This document shows positions 25,183 through 33,756 of a stretch of 64,000 nt of DNA, piece after piece. The notes beneath the pieces were generated by a model. The model did no database searches. It had not been told where the DNA came from and worked only from the letters and a program-made list of their open reading frames with translations. Each line of letters begins with the position of its first letter. Position 1 is the stretch's first letter. Made by a program: the position numbers and the translations under genes. The stretch is taken from positions 149,180,462 to 149,244,461 of the forward strand of contig OY294067.1 in the NCBI GenBank assembly GCA_958510875.1, read 5' to 3'. This stretch comes from Endomychus coccineus (lineage: Eukaryota; Arthropoda; Insecta; Coleoptera; Endomychidae).

Positions 25183-25440
25183 ACATTATAAATTCAACAA
25201 ACAAACTATGTTATAAAGATTTGTTTGGGAAAACAGAACTTACGTCCGTCGAACTATGGAAAACTAACAATCTGCTTTAATAAGATGATAGAATTGCCTC
25301 CCTCGAGTCTATAATTTCAAATTCAACAAACTACGTATTACAAATATGTTTGAGAGAAGAGAACGTATGTGCTTGGAACTATGGAAAACCAACAATCAAT
25401 AATATGATTCAATCGAAACCCTCGAACTCAATCATTTTCA
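25183..25440. repeat. Two tandem diverged units of ~130 bp
   Basis: Both units carry attcaacaaac, acta-gt-ttayaaa, ttg-ttgagag/ttgggaaa, gaactatggaaaac-aacaatc and end near cctcgarctc. The first unit contributes the C-terminal half of a 66-codon open frame (25080-25280) that I do not consider a gene. Confidence 0.6.
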
Positions 25441-25611
25441 ACGCCGTTATACCCCGTTGTACTCATCTGTTGTTTCCTAATGTAATATCGTTAGAAAAAT
25501 CGATGGAGGAAGCCGTTACTTTATGGTAATTTATCATTTTGATTATATGGAAGAATAACAACTTGTGTGTAAAGCAACTTTTTTGAATCATGAAATACTA
25601 GTAGTATTTTT

Positions 25612-25735
25612 ACCCTTATTAACCTCACTTTACGCACTGTTGCGTAAAGAATTTTTGTATGCCATAGTACGTAAGATTAATCTTTGTGAAGTGAAGTTAG
25701 TACTTCATGGGCGGTAGTAGGAAAATGTTTTTGAA
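25612..25735. repeat. Short interspersed block, copy 2
   Basis: Related to 22950-23045 as described there; it keeps tttacgcactgttgcgtaaa, a near-perfect hairpin, and the shared right end. Confidence 0.5.
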
Positions 25736-25959
25736 CATGTTAATCCAGGTATGTCTGAAAATGTTTGTACAACTTCAATAAATGAAATTAGTCGTAAACT
25801 ATTGCAGTATTTTGCTCGGAAATGAGTATTTCTGAAAATATGCAATTTTTGTGTTTTTAGAGTTTGCCTGATTATCTAATACTAAGAATTCATTTTCAGT
25901 CAGCTGCATGCTAATAGTATTTGTTGTTGTTGATTGATAACAAACAATAACAACTGAAT

Positions 25960-26955
25960 TACTTAAATATTTATTTTCTTGTTCGCCCCCACAACGTATA
26001 TAATGCAAAAAATACTATCATGTCCACTATGTTCCAATCTAAAAAACTAATTTTTTTTTTAAAAGGGGTCTTTATTTTATCGAAAGGTCAATATAGGTCT
26101 TTGATTTATAAAAGCATGAACCTATATATTCAGTTGTCCCGGAAGTCGCCATTAGAGAAATAACCACCAAAAAGATTTTTTTTTTAATTCATATTTATTG
26201 TACTATGCATATACAAGACAATTACTGTTTATGTTCAGAAAACAATATATGCGAGATCCTAGCAATTTGAAATAAGTATGAATAAAGACTTCAAGTTATT
26301 ATCCTGAATTTCATATTAATGTCCCGGAACACGTCGATACGACATTGTACGTTGAAAAATTTACAAAAAAGTATACATAAAGGTGAATATGGGCAAATTG
26401 TGAAGGAAACCCGAATGTATACCCATTTCTGTAAGAAAATTTGTAGGGCAAAAAATGAACAAATGACATTCTGAATATTTAAATATTTATTTTCATGTTC
26501 GCTCCTCCAACGTATATAATGCAAAAAATACTATTATGTCCACTATGTTCTAATCTAAAAAACAGATTTTATCGAATGATATTGAGTCAAAATAGGTCTT
26601 TGATTTGTAAAAGCATGATCCCATATATATAGTTGTCCCGGAAGTCGCCATTAGAGAAACAACCACCAAAAATATACTTCTTCAAAATTCTTGTTTATTG
26701 TAGTATACATATTTGAGAAAATTACTGTTTATGTTCAGAAAACAATATATGTAAGATCCTAGCAATTTGAAATAAGTATGTACACGAGTTATTATCTTGA
26801 ATTTTGTATTAATGTCCCGGAACACGTCAATACATCACTGTACATTGCAAAATTTAAAGAAACGTATACATAAAAGTAAATATGCGCTAATTGTGAAGTA
26901 AAACCAAATGTATACCCATTTCTGTAAGAAAATGTATAGGGTAAAAATTGACCCA
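25960..26955. repeat. Tandem dimer of a ~500-bp unit
   Basis: Two consecutive copies share nearly every block: caacgtatataatgc (25992, 26508), gttgtcccggaagtcgcc, gccattagagaaa, ttactgtttatgttcag, gatcctagcaatttg, aatgtcccggaacacgtc (26321, 26813) and cccatttctgtaagaaaat. Spacing is about 492-516 bp because of small indels. No open frame is conserved, so it behaves like a satellite or a tandemly duplicated non-coding element. It ends beside the TA tract that precedes the first PLE. Confidence 0.85.
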
Positions 26956-26971
26956 GCAGTCGTCGCTTGAC

Positions 26972-26989
26972 ATATATATATATATATAA
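26972..26989. repeat. (TA)n tract, left border of PLE pair A
   Basis: Short pure TA tract between the ~500-bp dimer and the antisense PLE 3' end. Confidence 0.95.
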
Positions 26990-28831
26990 TCTTTTATTGA
27001 TATTCTTGAACCATTTGTAATATTTGTAAGTTTTCTTGGTATACTGGTTCATATATATACTGAAAATGAAATAAAAATTCTGTTTGACGTTTCGACAATG
27101 TTTATTGTCTTTATCAAAATATGAATTAGTGTTTCCATGTAATTTAGAAAAGAATAGATGATTTCGATTAATGAAATGCGTCTGCAAGCGACTTGTGTTT
27201 TAAGATCCAATTAAAACTGCAGAAAACATTGTATCGGTTGTGTGTGAAAGAGTAATCTATGGCTAATTACAATTTGAAATGGATTGAATTTGATTAAATA
27301 CAAGATATTTTGAGATGGTACAATTATAAATATCTATGATTATTGTATTGAATTAGTTATTCTATGATAAACACTTCCGATCTATCCATAATCAACTATT
27401 CAAGTTTAAGATAATTCTATGGAATTTAACCTCAAAATTGTTACTCATAATAACATAATTAAATAATACTTTATCTTTTTTAGGTTGAATTTTAAATAGA
27501 CAAGTGGAAAGTGGCACTTCAAACTAATAAAATTTTGTTAAGTTTGAATTAGATTATTATAAAGTTTCGAAAGATTAGAATCTATTTTGTCATTTACACA
27601 ATCGTTTTCTTTTTAATTTGAATAGATTCCAATATCAAACGTTTGTTGTCGTTTGTTTCAATATTTGAAATTTTTGTATTATTGTAGTCGAATGTATGGT
27701 TAGTGTCTTTTACATGTTTATTGAGCGCAGTTGATGAATTTTTGGTATATTTGTGACCATTCAACCTTTTTTCGAGGTATTGTGAAGATCGGCCAATGTA
27801 TACCTTTCCGCAATCTTTGCAAGGGATGGAATAAGCAGTATGGGTTATTTTTTTGAAAGGTACGCTGCTTTTTAATGTTGTAAAGAGACTTTTCTGATTT
27901 AAATAACTCTTATGACATATATGTAGGTCATAAGGTTTCACTATATTACAAATTTTTTCTGACAGACCATTAATATATGGTAGTGATATGTAATGCTTAT
28001 TATTTGATTTCTCATTATTGGTATTGATTTCACCAGATGAGTTATAAAATTTATGAATTTTGTTTTTAGTTATCGAATTTACTAAATCAATGGGATAACC
28101 ATTTCTTATTAAAGTTACTTTTGTTTTTGTAATAGATATAGTTCTCAGTTCAGGAGAACTCAGTCGGATAGCTCTATCTATCATATTTATGATAACATTT
28201 TTCTTATATTTTTTAGGTATATTAGAATTGAAATTGGTATACCTTCCTGACCAAGTAGGTTTGGTATACCATTTTAGTAGAATTTTGTTATCATTTGATT
28301 TTCTCACTAAAGTTAAATCTAAAAAAATTAGTTCATTATTATTTTCTAATTCGATCGTGAACTGTTACTTATGGTGAAAGGAATTGAAAGAATTCAAAAA
28401 TGCATTACATTTGCTTTCAGGGATTGCAGCAATACAATCATCAACATATCTTTTGAAGAAGGCTATATTATAATTTAGTTGAGATACTATCTCTTCTTCA
28501 AGGAATTCCATTACTATTTGGGCTATGATACTTGATATTGGAGAGCCCATTGCACAACCATCTAATTGTTTATAACAATCATCTTTATATTGTAAAAAAT
28601 TAGCGGTGAATGTATATTCTATAGCTGTTAAGAACTCATTCATAGGTAAATTTGTATATAGTTTTATTTCATCCCATTTATTTTGAATTATTTGTTTAGC
28701 TAATTCTAGAGGGATATTTGTATATAAAGATGTGACATCCAGTGATACTAAGATAGAGTTTTTTGGTATCGTCATTTTGTTAATGAATTCCTTGAAATCC
28801 CTAGAATCTTTGATGTAAAACTCATTATTTG
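26990..28831 (-). mobile_element. Penelope-like element PLE-1, copy A (antisense arm)
   Basis: Reading on the minus strand from 28831: reverse transcriptase, GIY-YIG endonuclease, a 3' UTR of about 480 bp, a hammerhead-like segment (about 27085-27120) and the terminus at the TA tract. The 5' part of RT is missing. At 28832 it meets a sense copy head-to-head. Confidence 0.9.
27594..28831 (-). pseudogene. PLE reverse transcriptase C-terminal half plus GIY-YIG endonuclease
   Basis: Minus-strand RT motifs are VSLDVTSLYTNIPLE (catalytic Asp of motif A), CAMGSPISSIIAQ and the catalytic FKRYVDDCIA. The C-terminal part holds CKDCGKVYIGRSSQYLEKRL, the GIY-YIG-type nuclease with the Cys pair typical of Penelope endonucleases. 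Penelope proteins fuse RT and this nuclease to prime reverse transcription at the cut site. A frameshift lies at about 28330-28360 compared with the better copy at 61687-62981, so this copy is dead. Confidence 0.92.
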
Positions 28832-29628
28832 CGAAGATTGCGAAAAGGTATTCTACATTGGCCAATCTTCACAATACCTCGAAAAAAAGTTGAATGGTCA
28901 CAAATATACCAAAAATTCATCAACTGCGCTCAATAAACATGTAAAAGACACTAACCATACATTCGACTACAACAATACAAAAATTTTAAATATTGAAACA
29001 AACGACAACAAACGTTTGATATTGGAATCTATTTAAATTAAAAAGAAACAATTGTGTAAGTGACAAATTAGATTCCAATCTTTCGAAACTTTATAATAAT
29101 CTAATTCAAACTTAACAAAATTTTATTAGTTTGAAGTGCCACTTTCCACTTGTCTATTCAAAATTCAACCTAAAAAAGATAAAGTATTATTTAATTATGA
29201 CATTATGAGTAACAATTTTGAGGTTAAATTCCATAGAATTATCTTAAACTTGAATAGTTGATTATGGATAGATCGGAAGTGTTTATCATAGAATAACTAA
29301 TTCATACAATAATCATAGATATTTATAATTGTTCAATCTTAAAATATTTCGTATTTAATCGAACTCAATCCATTTCAAATTGTAATTAGCCATACATTAC
29401 TCTTTCACACACAACCGATCCAATGTTTTCTGTAGTTTTAATTGGATCTTAAAACACAAGTCGGCTGCAGACGCATTTCATTAATCGAAATCATCTATTC
29501 TTTTCTAAATTACATGGAAACACTAATTCACATTTTGATAAATACAATAAACATTGTCGAAACGTCAAACAGAATTTTAATTTCATTTTCAGTATATATA
29601 CGAACCAATATACCAAGAAAACATACAA
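28832..29628 (+). mobile_element. PLE-1, copy A' (sense arm, 3' fragment)
   Basis: It begins inside the GIY-YIG domain, keeps about 68 codons up to a premature TAA at about 29033 and continues through the full 3' UTR and hammerhead-like segment (about 29535-29570) to a TA tract. With 26990-28831 it makes a head-to-head pair whose 3' ends both face outward into TA tracts. Confidence 0.88.
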
Positions 29629-29655
29629 ATATATATATATATATATATATATACA

Positions 29656-29700
<45 letters not shown>
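29629..29700. repeat. (TA)n tract shared by PLE pairs A and B
   Basis: TA tract with one catact interruption. The sense 3' end of pair A enters from the left and the antisense 3' end of pair B from the right. Confidence 0.95.
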
Positions 29701-29703
<3 letters not shown>

Positions 29704-30473
29704 TTTTGTTGATATTCTTGAACCATTTGTAATATTTGTATGTTTTCTTGGTATATTGGTTCGTATATATACTGATAATGAAATAAAAATTCTGTTTTGA
29801 CGTTTCGACAACGTTTATTGCCTTTATCAAAATTGTTGATTGAAATTAGTGTTTCCATGTAATTTAGAAAAGAATAGATGATTTCGATTAATGAAATGCG
29901 TCTGCAGCCGACTTGTGTTTTAAGATCCAATTAAAACTGCAGAAAACATTGGATCGGTTGTGTGTGAAAGAGTAATGTATGGCTAACTACAATTTGAAAT
30001 AGATTGAATTTGATTAAATACAAGACATTCCAATATTGTACAATTATAAATATCTATGAATTATTGTATGAATTAGTTACTCTATGATGAGTATTTCTAT
30101 CATAACTATTCAAGTTTAAGATAATTCTATGGAATTTAACCTCAAAATTGTTATTCTATAGTGTCATAGTTAAATAATACTTCATCTTTTTTAGGTTGAA
30201 TTTTAAATAGACAATGGAAAGTGGCACTTCAAATTAATAAAATTTTGTTAAGTTTGAATTAGATTATTGTACAGTTTCGAAAGATTGGAATCTATTTTGT
30301 CATTTACACAATTGTTCTTTTTAATTTGAATAGATTCTAATATCAAACGTTTGTTGTCGTTTGTTTCAATATTTAAAATTTTTGTATTGTTGTAGTCGAA
30401 AGTATGGTTAGTGTCTTTCACATGTTTATTGAGCGCAGTTGATGAATTTTTGGTATATTTGTGGCCATTTAAA
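29701..30473 (-). mobile_element. PLE-1, copy B (antisense arm, 3' fragment)
   Basis: Minus-strand 3' fragment: the last ~70 codons of the GIY-YIG domain (30470 down to 30248), the 3' UTR and the terminus. It is nearly identical to 60712-61450, with single-base indels such as AATTAAAACTGC against AATTAAACTGC, so one is a recent relative of the other. Confidence 0.88.
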
Positions 30474-30835
30474 AAATTATATATTGGCCAATCTTCACAA
30501 TACCTCGAAAAAAGATTAAATGGCCACAAATATACCAAAAATTCATCAACTGCGCTCAATAAACATGTGAAAGACACTAACCATACTTTCGACTACAACA
30601 ATACAAAAATTTTAAATATTGAAACAAACGACAACAAACGTTTGATATTAGAATCTATTCAAATTAAAAAGAACAATTGTGTAAATGACAAAATAGATTC
30701 CAATCTTTCGAAACTGTACAATAATCTAATTCAAATAATTTTGATAAAGGCAATAAACGTTGTCGAAACGTCAAAACAGAATTTTTATTTCATTATCAGT
30801 ATATATACGAACCAATATACCAAGAAAACATACAA
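30474..30835 (+). mobile_element. PLE-1, copy B' (sense arm, internally deleted)
   Basis: Starts at aaattatatattggcc inside the GIY-YIG domain, runs to the end of coding near 30735, then jumps directly to the hammerhead-like segment (attttgataaaggc at 30738). About 430 bp of 3' UTR present in other copies is missing. It ends at the TA tract. Confidence 0.88.
30736..30780 (+). ncRNA. Degenerate hammerhead-like segment of PLE-1
   Basis: TTGATAA, then stem II GGCAA-taaacg-TTGTC, then GAAACGTC. GAAA and a loopless AC/GT stem III are kept, but the CTGANGA box has two changes (C to T, G to A), so cleavage is doubtful. The same segment recurs in every PLE-1 3' end, including 63393-63432 on plus and 29795-29830 and 60778-60812 on minus. 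Confidence 0.55.
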
Positions 30836-30849
30836 ATATATATATATAT
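30836..30849. repeat. (TA)n tract between PLE pair B and hammerhead pair H1
   Basis: Short TA tract joining two element pairs. Confidence 0.9.
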
Positions 30850-30949
30850 GTTCTGCTTCAGGTTTCCGCGGGCGTTGTATGCTGTATTGGGTTGCCGGGA
30901 TATACTCCGCGTTGTCGTAGATTGGTTTCGATAGAAACCGTTGATATGA

Positions 30950-30988
30950 CGACGTTTCGGCACAATCTCATGTGCCATCTTCAGGTCT
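30950..30988 (-). ncRNA. Hammerhead-like core, left arm of H1 pair
   Basis: Minus strand CTGAAGA (30978-30984), stem II GGCAC...GTGCC, GAAA (30955-30958), then ACGTC. All invariant core bases are present; stem I is GAC/GTC only. Confidence 0.65.
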
Positions 30989-31165
30989 TCTCTTCAGGAC
31001 TGCTGCTCTGACAAAATCGCTCGAACGCAACAGACCAACAAATTCAATCAGACGCATCAAACCGGCAAAATCATCCAGATGTAACAAGGATACATAAAAC
31101 ACCAACAGGATCAAGGGAGATCAGTTTCAAGCTAACTCGAAGCAGAGCAGCAGCCCTGAAGAGAA

Positions 31166-31206
31166 GACCTGAAGATGGCACATGAGATTGTGCCGAAACG
31201 TCGTCA
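31166..31206 (+). ncRNA. Hammerhead-like core, right arm of H1 pair
   Basis: CTGAAGA (31169-31175), stem II GGCAC...GTGCC with an 8-base loop, GAAA (31195-31198), then ACGTC. GAC before the core can pair with GTC after the predicted cleavage position. Core consensus CTGANGA/GAAA is complete. Confidence 0.65.
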
Positions 31207-31273
31207 TATCAACGGTTTCTATCGAAACCAAACTACGACAACGCGGAGTATATCCCGGCAACCCAATACAGCA

Positions 31274-31289
31274 TATATATATATATATA
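31274..31289. repeat. (TA)n tract between H1 pair and SINE foldback
   Basis: Short TA tract. Confidence 0.9.
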
Positions 31290-31561
31290 ACTTAAGAGAT
31301 ATAGAATTAAATTTTCTGAATTATGAAGATAACTTAGATAATTTAACATAGGATTATAAAGATGAATAAACGTAAAAGATTGAACCATAGGCGGGATTCG
31401 AACCCACATTTCTAGATGGTTCAATCTTTTACGTTTATTCATCTTTATAATCCTATGTTAAATTATCTAAGTTATCTTCATAATTCAGAAAATTTAATTC
31501 TATATCTCTTAAGTTACATACACGATAGTGGCCAATTAGGCAAAGAAACTTTAAACTTGTT
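31290..31561. mobile_element. tRNA-derived SINE, head-to-head foldback 1
   Basis: The left arm (antisense) runs from the TA tract to the B-box region near 31417; the right arm (sense) resumes at tggttcaatc and runs to the next TA tract. Both are copies of the 3' part of the SINE seen in full at 32121-32426. The junction lies between remnants of the tRNA-like T arm. Confidence 0.85.
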
Positions 31562-31579
31562 TATATATATATATATATA
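31562..31579. repeat. (TA)n tract after SINE foldback 1
   Basis: Short pure TA tract. Confidence 0.9.
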
Positions 31580-32120
31580 GAAAGGTTTGTTGACGGGAAT
31601 TCCGGTCCGTAGTTGGGCAATCAAAAGAAAACTGTTTTTTCTCTATCAATATTTCGCAATAATTTATTGCTCCTTCAGGGTACTACAATTCTTACTAATT
31701 AGATGACAATTATGTATTTCGGTTAATACTTACAGAAGTTTGGTTAATATTGAACTATGCATTTCTACAAAAACCGTTTAGATTTTATATTTTATATTTT
31801 ATAGTCATTGGACTGAAGATTCTATTGTACAATTATGTCACTGAGTTAAATTTAAAATAAAGACGAATTACAATGAGATGAAAATGGATACATTTTAAAA
31901 TTTGACATTTAACTAGTCAGGTTATAACGGTGAAAATACACGTTCGTATCGGACTAACAGCTGATTGTGAAGTCTCTGATGAGCAAAATCTGGATTTGAA
32001 ACACGTCACCACCATAGAGTGTGACTCGGTTGAAATTGAATATTTCTTATCACAAATAAGAATCAATGAACGTTTAACTATATATTTTTGTGGTTTCTAA
32101 TCAACTGCCAATAAAAAGGA
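31580..32120. other. Unassigned; one hammerhead-like remnant at its left end
   Basis: On the minus strand at about 31640-31680 the order CTGAAGG, GCAAT-aaatt-ATTGC, GAAATAT is seen, which is the hammerhead layout with one core change (last A to G). The rest is AT-rich without coding signals. Confidence 0.5.
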
Positions 32121-32422
32121 ATATGATCTATGGTAGGGCATCGAATCGCATTGTGTTCATCAATGATCCTTTCAGAGGTTCATATTTACAAAAATTTAAA
32201 AATCTAATAGGACCGAAGTGGTGTAATTGGTAAACACCCTGGACTAGAAATCCAGGAATGTGGGTTCGAATCTCGCCTATGGTTCAATCTTTTACGTTCA
32301 TTCATCTTTATAATCCTATGTTAAATTATCTAAGTTATCTTCATAATTCAGAAAATTTAATTCTATATCTCTTAAGTTACATACACGATAGTGGCCAATT
32401 AGGCAAAGAAACTTTAAACTTA

Positions 32423-32426
<4 letters not shown>
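32121..32426 (+). mobile_element. tRNA-derived SINE, fullest copy
   Basis: About 90 bp of conserved leader, a 72-base tRNA-like core, about 140 bp of body and a TA tail. The leader, core and body are shared with 63548-63856 on the other strand, and the body with both foldbacks. Pol III A- and B-box-like sequences lie in the core. No protein is encoded, so movement would depend on another element's machinery. Confidence 0.85.
32212..32283 (+). ncRNA. tRNA-like core of the SINE
   Basis: Folds as a cloverleaf: acceptor ACCGAAG with CTATGGT (one A-A mismatch, one wobble), T8, D stem GTGT/ACAC with GG in the loop, anticodon stem CTGGA/TCCAG with loop CTAGAAA (anticodon AGA), a 4-base variable loop and T stem GTGGG/CTCGC around TTCGAAT. 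AGA would be serine, but serine tRNAs have a long variable arm, which is missing, so it is a tRNA relic and not a working tRNA gene. Confidence 0.75.

Positions 32427-32470
<44 letters not shown>
32427..32470. repeat. (TA)n tract, SINE tail and R2/R4-like target
   Basis: TA tract between the SINE and the start of the R2/R4-like insertion; TA resumes at 33432 after its poly(A). Confidence 0.95.
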
Positions 32471-32473
<3 letters not shown>

Positions 32474-33397
32474 GCTTACGCTCAGGCGGCATGTTGACAA
32501 GCCGATACACGGTGTTTTCTATCGAAACATCGAAACGCTCGGCTTGTCAACTAGGCTGACCTTCGGCTACCTAAGGTCAGCCGGGCTTACATCCGAGACT
32601 GAGGGATTTACCGCAGCTTGCCAAGATGGCGTAATTAACACCTTGGTCTATCGCCGCAATGTGATGGGTGTGCAGGTCCCTGATGTCAGCTGCAGGGCCT
32701 GTCGAAAGGTGCCTGAGACGCTTTTCCACCTTCTGTCGGCATGTCCGGCAAAAGCGGCCTCGGCGTACACCCATCGCCATAATGCGGCCCTACGGGTGCT
32801 GTATTACCATCTAAGGCACTCGTACGGAATAGACCAAGAGCCGGTGCTGCCTTACATGCCAGGAGATATTGAGTCCGTTGTCGGAAACGAAAAATGCCAG
32901 ATCTTCTGGAATTATCCGTTTCCGACCGTCAGGTCCATACAAGCAAATAGGCCTGACGTTGTCCTCCTCGATAAACTAATCAAGACTATGTATGTCATCG
33001 AATTCTCCGCTCCGGCAGAGAAGAACATAGTCTTGAAAGAGGAGGAAAAATGGACAAAATATCAAGATCTCCTGTTCGAGCTCCGCACGCTATACCCAGG
33101 CCACAAGGTCGTATTAGTGGTTCTGATCATCGGTGTTTTGGGCGGAATTCGGTCTTCGCTGCGTTCAAACTTGAAGATCATTCCGGCCTGTAGGAACTCG
33201 GCGCAGATCTTGATAGACCGGATGCAAAAGGCAGTCATTCTGGGTTCAATTAGAATACTTAGGGCACACGATTTAGGAACCTGAAGCTACTTACCGACCG
33301 GTGGGGAGGAGTAGCTTCGGTTAACCGCCTTTTAGGTTTTTCTGGCGCGACTGCTGCGATGTCGTCGGAGCTCGCAGCAGCCCCGACCAGGTTTGAA

Positions 33398-33430
<33 letters not shown>
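32471..33430 (+). mobile_element. R2/R4-like non-LTR retrotransposon, 5'-truncated, poly(A)
   Basis: A single 3' fragment: the end of the ORF, about 115 bp of 3' UTR and a 30-A tail (33401-33430). It sits inside a TA tract (32427-32470 and 33432-33452), which suggests insertion into a TA microsatellite. Its GC content is well above the surroundings, so it is probably a relatively recent arrival. Confidence 0.85.
32544..33284 (+). pseudogene. C-terminal zinc finger and restriction-like endonuclease of an R2/R4-like LINE
   Basis: About 246 codons stay open to TGA at 33282-33284. CRACRKVPETLFHLLSAC with following H residues (SAYTHRHN) is the CCHC finger found just before the nuclease in REL-type LINEs. 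Then RPDVVLLDKLIKTMYVIEFS (the PD...D/E restriction-like core) and KEEEKWTKYQDL (Lys region) follow. In the family this nuclease nicks the target DNA to prime reverse transcription. The RT domain is missing through 5' truncation; the remaining frame is intact. The exact clade (R2, R4/Dong or relatives) is not settled. Confidence 0.85.
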
Positions 33431-33431
<1 letters not shown>

Positions 33432-33452
33432 ATATATATATATATATATATA
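33432..33452. repeat. (TA)n tract after the poly(A)
   Basis: Continuation of the TA tract on the 3' side of the R2/R4-like insertion and left border of SINE foldback 2. Confidence 0.95.
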
Positions 33453-33715
33453 ACTTAAGAGATATAGAATTAAATTTTCTGAATTATGAAGATAACTTAG
33501 ATAATTTAACATAGGATTATAAAGATGAATAAACGTAAAAGATTGAACCATAGGCGGGATTCGAATCCGCCTATGGTTCAATCTTTTACGTTTATTCATC
33601 TTTATAATCCTATGTTAAATTATCTAAGTTATCTTCATAATTCAGAAAATTTAATTCTATATCTCTTAAGTTACATACACGATAGTGGCCAATTAGGCAA
33701 AGAAACTTTAAACTT

Positions 33716-33717
<2 letters not shown>
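33453..33717. mobile_element. tRNA-derived SINE, foldback 2, fused at the B box
   Basis: Two SINE 3' halves meet head-to-head exactly at GGATTCGAATCC (centre 33562/33563): the antisense half lies left and the sense half right, each with the full body. The joint falls on TTCGAA, a self-complementary hexamer inside the Pol III B box. The right arm extends about 40 bp further, to the cgatagtggccaattagg part of the SINE end. Confidence 0.9.
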
Positions 33718-33753
<36 letters not shown>

Positions 33754-33754
33754 A
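33718..33754. repeat. (TA)n tract, target of the mariner-type element
   Basis: TA tract ending tatctata directly before the CAGCGTGTCC terminus of the next element. Confidence 0.95.
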
Positions 33755-33756
33755 TA

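Larger units (their letters stand above)
30850..31273. mobile_element. Hammerhead repeat H1, inverted pair
   Basis: Arms 30880-31011 and 31142-31273 are near-perfect reverse complements around about 130 bp of unique, purine-rich spacer; a leader ttctgcttcaggtttccgcg precedes the left arm. Each arm ends in the H1 terminus and carries a hammerhead-like core, minus strand on the left and plus strand on the right. Non-coding. The unit is bounded by TA tracts on both sides. Confidence 0.88.

Noticed and set aside
32212..32283. Functional tRNA-Ser(AGA) gene
   Set aside because: The cloverleaf is good, but the long variable arm of serine tRNA is missing, the acceptor stem has a mismatch and the unit repeats as part of a SINE with a TA tail.
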